Below, in pieces: positions 1 to 9,173 of a stretch of 64,000 nucleotides of DNA. A program made the translations under genes and the position numbers. Below the pieces are notes generated by a model, which saw nothing but the letters and a program-made list of their open reading frames with translations, did not search any database and was not told the origin of the DNA. This DNA comes from Chromatiaceae bacterium (GTDB taxonomy: Bacteria; Pseudomonadota; Gammaproteobacteria; Chromatiales; Chromatiaceae). The stretch covers positions 1 to 64,000 of the forward strand of contig JADKCI010000001.1 of assembly GCA_016714645.1 (NCBI GenBank). Direction: 5' to 3'. Within the stretch, counting starts at the first letter, position 1. Each line of letters opens with the position of its first letter.

Positions 1-960
1 GCTCACTTTCGGCCAGCGCGCGCCGCGCCTCCTCCTGTTCGGTGAGGCCACGGATGAAGCCATCCACCGCCCCATCGCTGGCGACGCGGGCGGTGATGTC
101 CACCAGCACTCCGGTGATCGCCGTCGGCCGCCCCAGGGAGTCACGCTCGATGTGCCCGTAGTCCTGGAAGTCACGCAGCACCTCGCGCTCCCTGTCCCAC
201 AGCCGGTACTGGATGACGAAATCCTCCCCCGACTCGTAGGCACCGGCGAAGGCTGCAAGGACCCGCTCGCGATCCGGCTCATGGATCTGACGACCGCGCA
301 GGTCCTCGGACTCCCTCAGGTCCGCCGCGGAGAAGCCAAGGAAATCCTGGCCATCGGGAGTGGTTATGACCGCCGCGAACCGCGGCGGCCCGATACAGCA
401 CCCAGGCGTGATGGCCGACGCGCCGCTCCAATCCTTGGTCATGGCGGGCGCGCCGCAGCCGCTCCAGCCCCCGGTCCTGGTGGGCGCGCCGCAGCTCCGC
501 CGCGCAGCGGGGGGCAAAGGCCGCAAGGGTGGCGGCGACGGCCTGGGGGTCCGTCATCGGGCGGTGATCGAGTACGCCGAGGTGCCCGAGGGGCATCCCC
601 TCGGCGCCGAGCAAGGGTACTCCCACATAGCTCCGCATCCCCGACTTCGCCACCCAGGGGTCGGCCGGAAAGCGCTCTGCCAGGCGGTCGGGGTAGATGC
701 CGTTCTGGCCCTGCCCCAGCCGCTCGCAGGGCGTGTCACGGGTGTCGTAGCAGAGGCCGCCGCGAAAGCCTACCCCCCCCCCAGCTCGCCACCGGGCAGA
801 CGCGCTGGCCGGAAGGGGCGACCGATTCCACCGTAAAGGCCAGGCTTACCCCGAGCACCGTCACCAGGTACTCCATCAGGGCATCAAAGTAGGCCTGCCC
901 GGTCTTGGACAGCAAGTCCCAGGTAGCGGGAGTGGCAAACAGGTCGAATGGCATCGTCAT
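1..960 (-). pseudogene. GAF-PAS sensor protein, frameshifted and cut by the window edge
   Basis: The start is ATG at 958-960 with AGGAG five bases upstream. The first ~60 residues open a GAF domain. At a run of ten G on the coding strand (773-782) the frame is lost; removing one G reconnects it to the second half of the GAF domain (motif SYVGVPLL, then LGHLGVLD). A second frame change near 375-395 is needed to enter a PAS segment (DGQDFLGFSAADL) that leads into a charged linker (EQEEARRALAES) at the window edge. Such linkers usually precede a kinase or GGDEF output domain, which is not visible here. Either the gene is decayed, the G run is phase-variable, or the assembly has indels at this spot. 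Confidence 0.7.
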
Positions 961-1461
961 CGGGCTCCTGGCGCGCCCCGGGCCCGCCGCCGAACGGCGC
1001 GGGTCGAAGAGCTCCGCGTGCTTACATATGAATAGCCCACCGCGGCCGGCGGCGGCTACCGGTGTTTGTCTGATTTTATCCCTCCCCGGCGCCAGAGCAG
1101 GACCATCACTCATAGGGCAATCAGAACTTCTCCGATACCAGCCGGCTCTGGCGGGGCCTAGGCTTAAATGGGACCCGGCTGCTGCCGTAGCGGAAACGAG
1201 AGCGCGCGCGTGTCCGCGGCGACGCGACCCAGAGCCCCAGGTCAAGGCCCCTAGCCCCCGCGGAGCGCCCTTGTAGGACAAACGCGGATAAGAGCGTCCG
1301 TGTTTGGCCGACACCGGGGAAGGCCGATGGGTAGTATTTTTAATGAGGGGTCACACGGGCTTGAGGCGAGGCTCCCCGTCAGCGCTGCACTTTGATCCCG
1401 GGTCGATTCCCTGCCGGCGCCATGTTCGGGGGTTCGCGGAACATTCTGGGAGGATGTAAAG
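961..1461. other. intergenic region, no gene seen
   Basis: About 500 bases between the start of the sensor pseudogene and the octaheme cytochrome gene. Open frames here have no start-site support and no recognisable motif. It should hold the promoters of both divergent genes, but I see no convincing -35/-10 pair. Confidence 0.5.
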
Positions 1462-4284
1462 ATGTCCACACGCGCGTTACTGTATCAAGGGTTGCTGCCG
1501 CTGGCGGCGGCCAGCCTTTTTGGCCTTTCGGCCGGGGCTTGGGCCGCCAAAGTCGAGAAAGGGCACTTTGTCGACGGCGCATATCAAATCATCTACAACT
1601 TGGACGAGAAGGCGTACCACGTCAAGGGGGACAACACTCTCATTCCGGCGGCGGAGGTGGAGCGCAGCATGGCCACCGTCCTCTGTGCGAAATGCCACGA
1701 GGACGCCATCGCTCAGCTCAAGAACTCGGTGCATTTCACCGGCCAGGGTCCCAACCCGCGCATTCTGTTCCCGGGCGGCGGCGCTCACGGCCAGGTCGAT
1801 CGGGCCTGCGGGCTTCCCGGGACCACCGCGCTGATCAACTACAACAGCGACATCAACCTGGGCGAATGCGGCAAGTGTCATACGGGGCGCTTCATGCCGC
1901 CAATGCAGAACGCCTTCCTGAGCACCTTCATGCAACAGGGGATGCCGCAAGAGCTGGCGGCAGCCAACGCCCAGAGCCTCGTCGATGGTGGACTCAACTG
2001 TCTGATCTGCCACGCCGAGACCTATCTGTCCGTACGCGATGATCTGAGCGAAACCGAGCTCGATACGCTTCGGATTGCCGGTTATGCGGCCCCAGGGGAG
2101 GCTTCCCCCTCCCCCGAGGGCTACGCAAACCTCTCCCGCGACAACACCGACTTCGATCACGACGGCGTGCCGGACAAGCTGATCGATACGGACGGTGACG
2201 GCGATGCCGATGTACCGCTGATGATGGACACGGATGGCAATGGGGTGCCGGAAACGCCCTGGCCCACCGTCGCGCAAGATCGGTCGGTTGCCGCGATCCT
2301 GTCCGTCGGGGCGACGGATGAGCACGCCTGCCTGCGCTGCCATGAGCACGCGCGCACGGGCTACAAGCGCGGCACCCTGTTCCGGGAGGGCTATGACGTT
2401 CACGCCAGCGCCGACTGCTTCGACGTCGGGGACGGGTGCGCAAAGAACACCTGCACGGCCTGCCATGTCACCCTGGACGCCGACCTGGACGGCGATGGCT
2501 TGCTCGATGTGCACAAATTCGTGCGCGGCCACCTGGTGGGCGGCGACCTGGCGGCGGCCGATTATCCGCCACCGGCTCCCGGTGTAGCCCCCAACCCGGA
2601 CGACCCGACTCACCTGACCTGCGTGCAGTGCCACCCAGCGGTCGGGCTCTCGGGTGAGGTGCACTCCGAGGGGCATTTGGACAAGATTGCCTGTGAGACC
2701 TGCCACATCATCCAGAGCGGCGGCATCACCTATTCCATGTACGGCCACGGTGGCCACCTGTCGTTCGGGCGCAACGCCGCCGGACTCGACACCAAGGTCA
2801 TCACCGCGGACCACATGATCGCGAACGAGGACGTGGGAGGAGATATCGACGCCGATTTCGCGGCCTACCGATTGACGCCGGTCTTGATGTGGTTCAACGG
2901 ATCCACCTCCTTCCTCGCCCAGTCACTCGCCGTGCGGGGCGCTGAAAACGCCAAGATCGCGCCCTTCAAGCCCATGGCCAACGGCATGGTGATGGATGGC
3001 CGCTTCTTCGCGGGCAAGACCGCGCTGAACGAGGCGGGATTCCCATATAACAAGTTTTCGATGTACGGCTTCTTCGCCAAGGCGGCGGATTGCGACACGC
3101 TCAATTTGCCTGGGACGGGGCCCTTCACCTGCGGCGATGACGGGCTCTACGGCAATGCAGAGGTCTTTACGGCGCTGGGTCTGCTCGGTGAGGTCAAGGA
3201 CAAGGACGGGAATGTTATCGTCCAGGGGCTGACGCCCGAGGCAACGCGCAAGCTGACACTTGCCGACATGATGGACATGACGAACGCAAACAAACAGGCA
3301 ATGGCCATGATGATGGGCTTCCCCAATCTGATGAACTTCAGCAAGGCGGCCTATGGCTATGAGCACTATCTCGTCAGCAGCGCCCTGGCCGGGTCGCCGC
3401 CGGATGCAAACAGCGACGGCTTCATCGATCCCAATACATCCTTCCTATTCGACATGTTCGGTGCGGTCAATGCGGGTCTGGATCAATTCAAGGGCTTTAA
3501 CGTCCCCATGTTCCTGCCAGCGGACTATGACTGGTATAAAAAGTTCACGGACGTGAGCAATGTCGCGACGATGAAACTGCCCGACGGCAGTGACATGAAG
3601 CTGTTCCTGGCCATGCAGCTCCAGGCACAAGGCGCCACGCCGGAGGAGATCCAGCAGTTGGTCGGCAACTACCCGGCCTTCTCCAACGGCATCACCCTGG
3701 GAGGGCACGGCGTCGCGCCAAACCCCGAAGAGAACGCCCTCGGGGCCGAGGGCTCCGGCCAGGGCAACGGCTGTGCCGATTGCCACGGCGCGGGGGGCCT
3801 GCTCGATAGCCCGGTCCCGGTCACCGACAAGGTATTGGTCGATGTTAAAGGGTTGGGCCAGGCGGAGATGCCTGTCTGGCGCTGGGTCTACTACCACGCA
3901 AAGCGGATCATCAATCTGGGTCTCAAAACAGCAGACGAAGATATCGCAGCGGGGACAGCGGACATCGACATCGCGGGTGATCGAGTGTACCTGCGCCCGA
4001 GCCGCGGTCTGATGGTGTTGAACTGGTTCGATCCGAGGGCGAAACTCACGCTGAACGGTGACGAGCTCACGGGCTACCGCCGCTTCACGCGCGCGGATAG
4101 CGACTCGGCACTGGCCGGCACCAACTTGACCGCACAAGACCTGACCTGGAACGGTGGGCCTTGGATGCCGGTGCTGGAGCCGGTGACGAAGTCGGTACCA
4201 AACTACGCCGTGCTGGGTTACACCCGCGATGAGGTCATCGTCGATGATGTCAGCCAACTGACCAAGGCGCTCGCTAATCCCTAA
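1462..4284 (+). CDS. exported octaheme c-type cytochrome
   Basis: 940 residues with a signal peptide (about 1-29, ending SAGAWAA). Eight CxxCH heme-attachment motifs start at residues 75, 136, 180, 290, 331, 387, 411 and 771, so seven hemes sit in the N-terminal half and one is remote. Between hemes 3 and 4 (about 228-262) lie Asp/Gly-rich loops such as DTDGDGDAD and DTDGNG, like EF-hand or thrombospondin type-3 calcium loops; another (DADLDGDGLLD) follows heme 5. The start has AGGA about 10 bases upstream. It is likely a periplasmic or surface electron carrier; substrate and partners are unknown. I do not recognise it as hydroxylamine oxidoreductase or a tetrathionate reductase. Downstream exported proteins suggest a shared surface role. 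Confidence 0.88.
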   Translation: MSTRALLYQGLLPLAAASLFGLSAGAWAAKVEKGHFVDGAYQIIYNLDEKAYHVKGDNTLIPAAEVERSMATVLCAKCHEDAIAQLKNSVHFTGQGPNPRILFPGGGAHGQVDRACGLPGTTALINYNSDINLGECGKCHTGRFMPPMQNAFLSTFMQQGMPQELAAANAQSLVDGGLNCLICHAETYLSVRDDLSETELDTLRIAGYAAPGEASPSPEGYANLSRDNTDFDHDGVPDKLIDTDGDGDADVPLMMDTDGNGVPETPWPTVAQDRSVAAILSVGATDEHACLRCHEHARTGYKRGTLFREGYDVHASADCFDVGDGCAKNTCTACHVTLDADLDGDGLLDVHKFVRGHLVGGDLAAADYPPPAPGVAPNPDDPTHLTCVQCHPAVGLSGEVHSEGHLDKIACETCHIIQSGGITYSMYGHGGHLSFGRNAAGLDTKVITADHMIANEDVGGDIDADFAAYRLTPVLMWFNGSTSFLAQSLAVRGAENAKIAPFKPMANGMVMDGRFFAGKTALNEAGFPYNKFSMYGFFAKAADCDTLNLPGTGPFTCGDDGLYGNAEVFTALGLLGEVKDKDGNVIVQGLTPEATRKLTLADMMDMTNANKQAMAMMMGFPNLMNFSKAAYGYEHYLVSSALAGSPPDANSDGFIDPNTSFLFDMFGAVNAGLDQFKGFNVPMFLPADYDWYKKFTDVSNVATMKLPDGSDMKLFLAMQLQAQGATPEEIQQLVGNYPAFSNGITLGGHGVAPNPEENALGAEGSGQGNGCADCHGAGGLLDSPVPVTDKVLVDVKGLGQAEMPVWRWVYYHAKRIINLGLKTADEDIAAGTADIDIAGDRVYLRPSRGLMVLNWFDPRAKLTLNGDELTGYRRFTRADSDSALAGTNLTAQDLTWNGGPWMPVLEPVTKSVPNYAVLGYTRDEVIVDDVSQLTKALANP

Positions 4285-4320
4285 CGCCAGTCGCGCCTAA
4301 CCCATCCTTTGACCCTTTTT

Positions 4321-4349
4321 GCGCCGGCCTTGGGCCGGCGCTTTTTTTT
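4321..4349 (+). terminator. rho-independent terminator after the octaheme cytochrome
   Basis: Perfect 9-bp stem (4321-4329 with 4333-4341), three-base loop and a run of eight T, 36 bases after the stop codon. The cytochrome transcript therefore probably ends here, separate from the exported-protein genes further right. Confidence 0.93.
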
Positions 4350-4420
4350 GCAGGCCGGCGCTTGACCGGTAGGCTGTATCGGGAGTGGCGAGCGAGATGC
4401 CCGCCCGGGGTCCACCCGAG

Positions 4421-5092
4421 TCACAGCCCCGAGGTAGCGCTGGGCTCGGGCTTGGGGGCCGGCGCCCCCAGACGCACCCCATCGTCACTGTAGACGATCG
4501 AATAGATGCCCCGCCCGCAGCGGGTTGCGTGCAACCGCACACTCCGGGAGTTGGGGCGCAACCGGTCGCGGAAGCCGTACCAGTCCCCAGCGGGGCCCAT
4601 CGCGCTGGGTTTGCCGTACTGAGTCGCCAGGAATGCGGCCAGGGCCTTGGGCGCCTCGCAGGCCGGCTTCGGCTCCGCGGGCTCCTGATCCCCGCGAATG
4701 GCATAGATGAGACCATCCGCCGTGGTGGCGACCGCATAGGTGGCAAACAGGGTGTTGGGCACCTTGGGCTCCACCCGGTAAAGGGTCCCTTGCGCCTCCA
4801 CCTTGTTCGGCCCGCGGTAGCTCTTCTCTTCCTGGCTGATGACCTTCGCCACCATGCAGGGATCGAAGCGCTCGCCGAGGGGTATGCCGAAGGCCCCGGT
4901 GATGGTTTGCGGCGCCTGTTCGGCCGCGGGCGGGGTGTCCGGCACCGCAACCCGAGGCTCGACCGCCTGCCCCACGGCCTGGACGGCCTCGTCCGGCTTA
5001 ACCTGGTCATCGGCGGCCGACGGGCCGGGGGCGACACCCGAGGCCGCGATCAGCAAGGACGCCATCAGAATGGTGACAACTTCTTTATTCAT
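4421..5092 (-). CDS. exported hypothetical protein
   Basis: 223 residues from the ATG at 5090-5092, chosen because GAGG lies seven bases upstream and a signal peptide follows (MNKEVVTILMASLLIAASG, cleavage near GPSAADD). The reading frame is open further upstream but that part is Arg-rich and lacks a leader. The mature protein has a Pro/Ala/Val-rich linker (about 30-65) and then a compact domain with four cysteines and motifs GIPLGERFDPC and GIYSIVYSDDGV. I do not recognise the family. It is transcribed towards the octaheme gene; the terminator between them may serve both strands. Confidence 0.7.
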   Translation of the reverse strand: MNKEVVTILMASLLIAASGVAPGPSAADDQVKPDEAVQAVGQAVEPRVAVPDTPPAAEQAPQTITGAFGIPLGERFDPCMVAKVISQEEKSYRGPNKVEAQGTLYRVEPKVPNTLFATYAVATTADGLIYAIRGDQEPAEPKPACEAPKALAAFLATQYGKPSAMGPAGDWYGFRDRLRPNSRSVRLHATRCGRGIYSIVYSDDGVRLGAPAPKPEPSATSGL

Positions 5093-5549
5093 TGCTTCCC
5101 TCGATGCAGTCATGCCCCTGCGGGCCTTGAATCCAGCGCGGCGGCTCAAACCGCCAAGGCGCCCCCTACAACAGCGCCGCGGATAACTGGCAGCGAAACC
5201 GCTCCTGTCGGGGATTGGGCCCGGTCGTGGACGGGCCATGCCCCCCTCATCCTGAACCAATCAACCGGCCCGAAGAGCCCAGTGTAGCTCAACCTCGGCG
5301 GCCCCGGTAAGTGTCAAGGCAGTTGTTGGGGGCCACGCTCGGTACCGCAGCCCACTTCGGGATGGCGACTCACCCCTCGGGAAAGGACACGCGGATAGGA
5401 CAAACACCGATACCCGCATCAGAGCCCCTCCTATATCACCCCTCGTCCGGGACTCCTAAGCTTGCACTTGAGGTAGGAGCAGTCCTCAAGATGCGGGCGT
5501 GGCGGGTGCCATGCCAAAGCGCTCTCCACATTGACCACATGGGGGCACC
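5093..5549. other. intergenic region between divergent exported-protein genes
   Basis: About 455 bases upstream of both the reverse-strand exported protein and the large secreted protein. No gene-like frame has a ribosome site or recognisable motif. A short string near 5396-5412 (GGACAAACACCGATA) resembles GGACAAACGCGGATA near 1276-1290 upstream of the octaheme cytochrome, a possible shared regulatory element. Confidence 0.4.
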
Positions 5550-8500
5550 ATGAACACGCAAGAACCGAAACACAGACCCAATCCGAAATGGCGCCGGCGC
5601 GCACTCGCGCGCGCCGTCGCGGCCTTGCTCGCCGGCATGGCGGTGGCGGTGGTGGCCGATGACGGCGGCAACGGTGAAGCCGGCAAGCCGATCCTGAAGA
5701 GCATGTCCAAGCTGAAGACCCCGACGGTCGCCGGCTATGTGGACGAGGCCGAGCACGCCTATATCCACCAGATGAAGTTCTACGTGCCCAGCCAGGCCGC
5801 GAGTGGGGGTCTCGGAGACCCCTTGTACTACAACGTCGACGGGAACCTGGTCGAACCGGAGCGCGACCTGGCCAAACCCCTGATCGGCGTCAACCTCTTG
5901 GGGCCCCTGATCAGTGTGGAGGGCGTCGGCTTCGTTGGCCACGGCAAGCGCGACGCCTACGCCGCCGTGAGCCTGGACGACGGCGACACCTGGAAGAAGA
6001 CCAACCTCTCCCAGTCCGCAGACCTGACGTCCTGCGACAGCGCCAACTGCAATGTCATTCGCACGGATGTGCCGCTCTTCGCGGACACTGACTACCAATA
6101 CCCCGGCGACGTGACCAACCTGTTCCACAGCATCATGGGCAACAAGGTCCTGGTGGCCTGGCAGAGCCGCTACTGCGCGAGTGGCCAGCCCAGTTATTCC
6201 CTCGACAATCCTGAAGCCACGCCCGAGCAGATCGCCCGGCGCGCGGCCATCGCGACCTACTTGGGCATCGACCTGACCACGGCCTCAAAGGACGACATCT
6301 ACCTGATCGACATGTACGGCGTCGGTGGCTCGCAGGGCTTTGTCGATTACCTCGCGAGTGACGACTACGAGCCGAACCAGGCCGTCGGCGCGGTCCCCTT
6401 CAACTGCCTCTGGACGGCCCGCGGTGTCCTGAACGAGGGCAACGACCCGCGCACCGCCGATGTCACTGAGTCGAGCTACATGCGCTGGTTCAAGGCCGAG
6501 CGCCTCACCTCCGGCGTGCGCGACCTCAACCGCATCGAGACCGTCTGCGTCGGCGGCGCCGGCTGCGCCATTACCTGGCAGGAGGACCCCGAAGGCCTGC
6601 GCGGCGGCCAGGGCGAGGGTCCCGGCGAGGGCTGGAGCGGCGCGGTTGGCAACAGCCAAACCGATGTTTGGTATACCTATATCGATGCGGAACATTTCGA
6701 TGTAGTGCAGAATCCGGAGTGGGTAGACAGCACCAATACTGTCCCCGCATACCTCACTCTGGCGGAATATGAAAAATTGGCAGCTACTACGGACGTAACT
6801 CAGAAGCCGAAGCCCTTCGTGCCCTTCGCCATGCCCATGCGGCTGACCGACAACGCCAAATGCAACGTCACCAATCCCAAACCCTACTGCTACGGCTCGG
6901 CCCTCGAAGGTACCGCTGCCGTGGCACCGGTCTTCCCGGATGAGAACGCGACAACCCCGATGGACTACGGCCTGAAGGACCTGTGCCAGGACACCATCCA
7001 GATCCCGACCGGACCGGATAACACCCCGACCGATATCTGCGTCGCCGAGAACGGCATGCCGAACGTCGGCAACACCGCCGCCACCCGCCCGCGTCTGGCG
7101 GTGTACGGCTACGACTCCACCGGCAAGGTGAAGAACGCCGTCATCAACAACGCCTTTGTCGCGGTGGTGGCCGAGGAGGACAAGGGCCTCGGTGCCTTCA
7201 CCTTCGACGCGGACGGCAACGCCTGCGTGCAGGAGGACAACAGCGACCCCGACTGCTTCACCTTCGACGATGGCAAGAACATCCGCTACTTCACCTTCGG
7301 CATGTCGATCAAGGACACCGTCGGCGGAAAAACGAAGGACACCCTGCTGGCCAACCTGACCCAGCCCGGCCACCAACTCAACCAGCCCGAGGTGGATTGG
7401 ACGAACGGCGAATTTTACCCGGTGAGGAACACCAGCGATTTCTGGGATTTCGGTGAATACAACTTCGACATCTACAACACCGAGATCGCCCGGCGCGGCA
7501 GTTGGCTGGGGCAGGACATCTACAAGGTGCACCAGGACACTTCGGAGGCGGCCTACGACCTGCTCGCCCTGCCAACCTGGAAGCAAGGCATCATGAACCA
7601 GGGCGGCCCGGCGGACGTCATGTCGCGTCGCATCCTTATGAAGAACGGCAACTGGACCCTGACGCAGCGCGGCAACCCCTATGCCTTCCGCTACATGGCC
7701 TGCTCCAACTGGGCCTACAACCCCGCGAAAGGTCAGACCCCCAACCCCTACTACCCCGGCGGTCTCTGCCTGGATTCGGCCCTGAACCTCTCGGCTACCA
7801 TCCCGGACACCTGCCAGGATTCGAGCACCGGCTTAGAGGTTGATTGCCCGCAGGTCGACCTGACAAGAGTATCGGAATCTGGCGAACCAACGACGTTTGG
7901 CGTCGGCGACACCAACCCGGTTCTGCAGGGCAGCCTGGTCGAGCCCAACACGACCAAGGTCCTGTCCTGGCACCAGTGCCCGGCCAAATTCACCACGGTG
8001 AGCCAGACTGATCCGGATGCCATACCATACACGTGCGATAACGACATGCGGACCGACGCCACCACCCTGAAGGATCAGTCCTGGTACAACCCGCTGGACG
8101 TGGCGAAGGGCCATCGCGGCTTCCTGGACGGCGACATGGTCATGATGCTGTACGCCTGGTCGCCGAACTGGCGTCTCAACGCGAAGGGCAGCGATCGCTA
8201 CGAGCTGTACATCCGCCGGTCCTTCACCGGCGCCACGACCTGGAAGACCCTGCCCGGGGACTACACTTACTGGGACGGGACCCATTACGGCGGCGACGGC
8301 ACGGTCACCTGCGAGACCTTCCGCAGTACAGAGACCGGGACTGGCGACCTGGTCGAGCCCCGGGTGTGCAACCAGTACAAGGCCGGCGCCCCCGAGCAGG
8401 CCCGCAACGTGACGCAACTCCAGTCCATGCGCATCACCACCCTCGACCCGCGTTTCGCCATCACCGGCTCGCCCCAGGGCGTGAGCAACACGCTGGATAC

Positions 8501-9017
8501 GTTCGGCTACGGAACCAACCCGTATGATGAAGACGTCCGGAATCCGTCGCGCTACTTCGTGGTGTACGAGACCGGTGACAACACCACCACCGCCGTCGGC
8601 GAACCCGAACCGCTGGACCTCCATTACAGCCGCGCGGTGGACTTCGGCGACGACTACCAGGTGTGGGCGGAAGAGACCGACCTGAGCGTCTGCTATCCGT
8701 CGGATCCTCATGGCGACACCGATCCGGACACGGGTGTTCCCGAGGAACTGATCGACTCGGGCTTCTGCAACGAGTTCGACCAACTCGACCAGGGCAAACC
8801 CGGACTCGAGGCCAGCGAGGCCAGCCTGACGGCCAACCCGGGCGGGCAGTTCCTCTACGGCGTCTGGGCGCAGTTGGAGCATCCGGTGACGGACAACAAC
8901 GAAACGCTGTGGGACGAGGTCATTTCGTCCGACGCCATGGCCCGCCGGGTCTGGTGGCGCGACGGCTACATCTCCACGGACTGGGCCTGGGACTTCGGCC
9001 AGGGGTCAACTCAGTAA
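5550..9017 (+). CDS. very large secreted protein with BNR-like turns (possible choice-of-anchor O family)
   Basis: 1155 residues. A long twin-basic N-terminus (PKWRRRALARAVA) leads into a hydrophobic segment ending near VAVVADD, consistent with export. The rest is rich in Trp, Tyr, Asp and Gly. It contains at least two BNR/sialidase-like turns (LDDGDTWKKT near 145, SFTGATTWKTL near 895) typical of beta-propeller blades, and many cysteines. No heme motif, transmembrane tail or LPxTG-like signal is visible. The family may be the one called choice-of-anchor O; I recall that name but could not check it. It is followed on the same strand by a monoheme PKD protein and an SBBP-SLH protein, so it probably acts at the cell surface with them. 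Confidence 0.8.
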   Translation: MNTQEPKHRPNPKWRRRALARAVAALLAGMAVAVVADDGGNGEAGKPILKSMSKLKTPTVAGYVDEAEHAYIHQMKFYVPSQAASGGLGDPLYYNVDGNLVEPERDLAKPLIGVNLLGPLISVEGVGFVGHGKRDAYAAVSLDDGDTWKKTNLSQSADLTSCDSANCNVIRTDVPLFADTDYQYPGDVTNLFHSIMGNKVLVAWQSRYCASGQPSYSLDNPEATPEQIARRAAIATYLGIDLTTASKDDIYLIDMYGVGGSQGFVDYLASDDYEPNQAVGAVPFNCLWTARGVLNEGNDPRTADVTESSYMRWFKAERLTSGVRDLNRIETVCVGGAGCAITWQEDPEGLRGGQGEGPGEGWSGAVGNSQTDVWYTYIDAEHFDVVQNPEWVDSTNTVPAYLTLAEYEKLAATTDVTQKPKPFVPFAMPMRLTDNAKCNVTNPKPYCYGSALEGTAAVAPVFPDENATTPMDYGLKDLCQDTIQIPTGPDNTPTDICVAENGMPNVGNTAATRPRLAVYGYDSTGKVKNAVINNAFVAVVAEEDKGLGAFTFDADGNACVQEDNSDPDCFTFDDGKNIRYFTFGMSIKDTVGGKTKDTLLANLTQPGHQLNQPEVDWTNGEFYPVRNTSDFWDFGEYNFDIYNTEIARRGSWLGQDIYKVHQDTSEAAYDLLALPTWKQGIMNQGGPADVMSRRILMKNGNWTLTQRGNPYAFRYMACSNWAYNPAKGQTPNPYYPGGLCLDSALNLSATIPDTCQDSSTGLEVDCPQVDLTRVSESGEPTTFGVGDTNPVLQGSLVEPNTTKVLSWHQCPAKFTTVSQTDPDAIPYTCDNDMRTDATTLKDQSWYNPLDVAKGHRGFLDGDMVMMLYAWSPNWRLNAKGSDRYELYIRRSFTGATTWKTLPGDYTYWDGTHYGGDGTVTCETFRSTETGTGDLVEPRVCNQYKAGAPEQARNVTQLQSMRITTLDPRFAITGSPQGVSNTLDTFGYGTNPYDEDVRNPSRYFVVYETGDNTTTAVGEPEPLDLHYSRAVDFGDDYQVWAEETDLSVCYPSDPHGDTDPDTGVPEELIDSGFCNEFDQLDQGKPGLEASEASLTANPGGQFLYGVWAQLEHPVTDNNETLWDEVISSDAMARRVWWRDGYISTDWAWDFGQGSTQ

Positions 9018-9030
9018 CCACCCAGCGCCG

Positions 9031-9057
9031 CCTGCCCGGCTTCGAACCCCGGGCAGG
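9031..9057 (+). other. stem-loop between secreted-protein genes
   Basis: A 9-bp perfect stem (9031-9039 with 9049-9057) 13 bases after the stop of the large secreted protein. There is no T run, so it is more likely an mRNA-stabilising or processing hairpin than a terminator, which fits co-transcription with the next gene. Confidence 0.4.
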
Positions 9058-9173
9058 GGTCCCGGCACCGAACCTCAACCACTCACCAGAAGATCCGCCG
9101 CCCCGCCGAAAGGGTCAGAGCACTGCCCGGGGCGGCCATCCACCGAACAGCGATTCCCTGGAGGAACCCCACC

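Noticed and set aside
1477..2814. Minus-strand open frame over the octaheme cytochrome
   Set aside because: No start site or motif; the plus strand carries eight heme motifs and a signal peptide.
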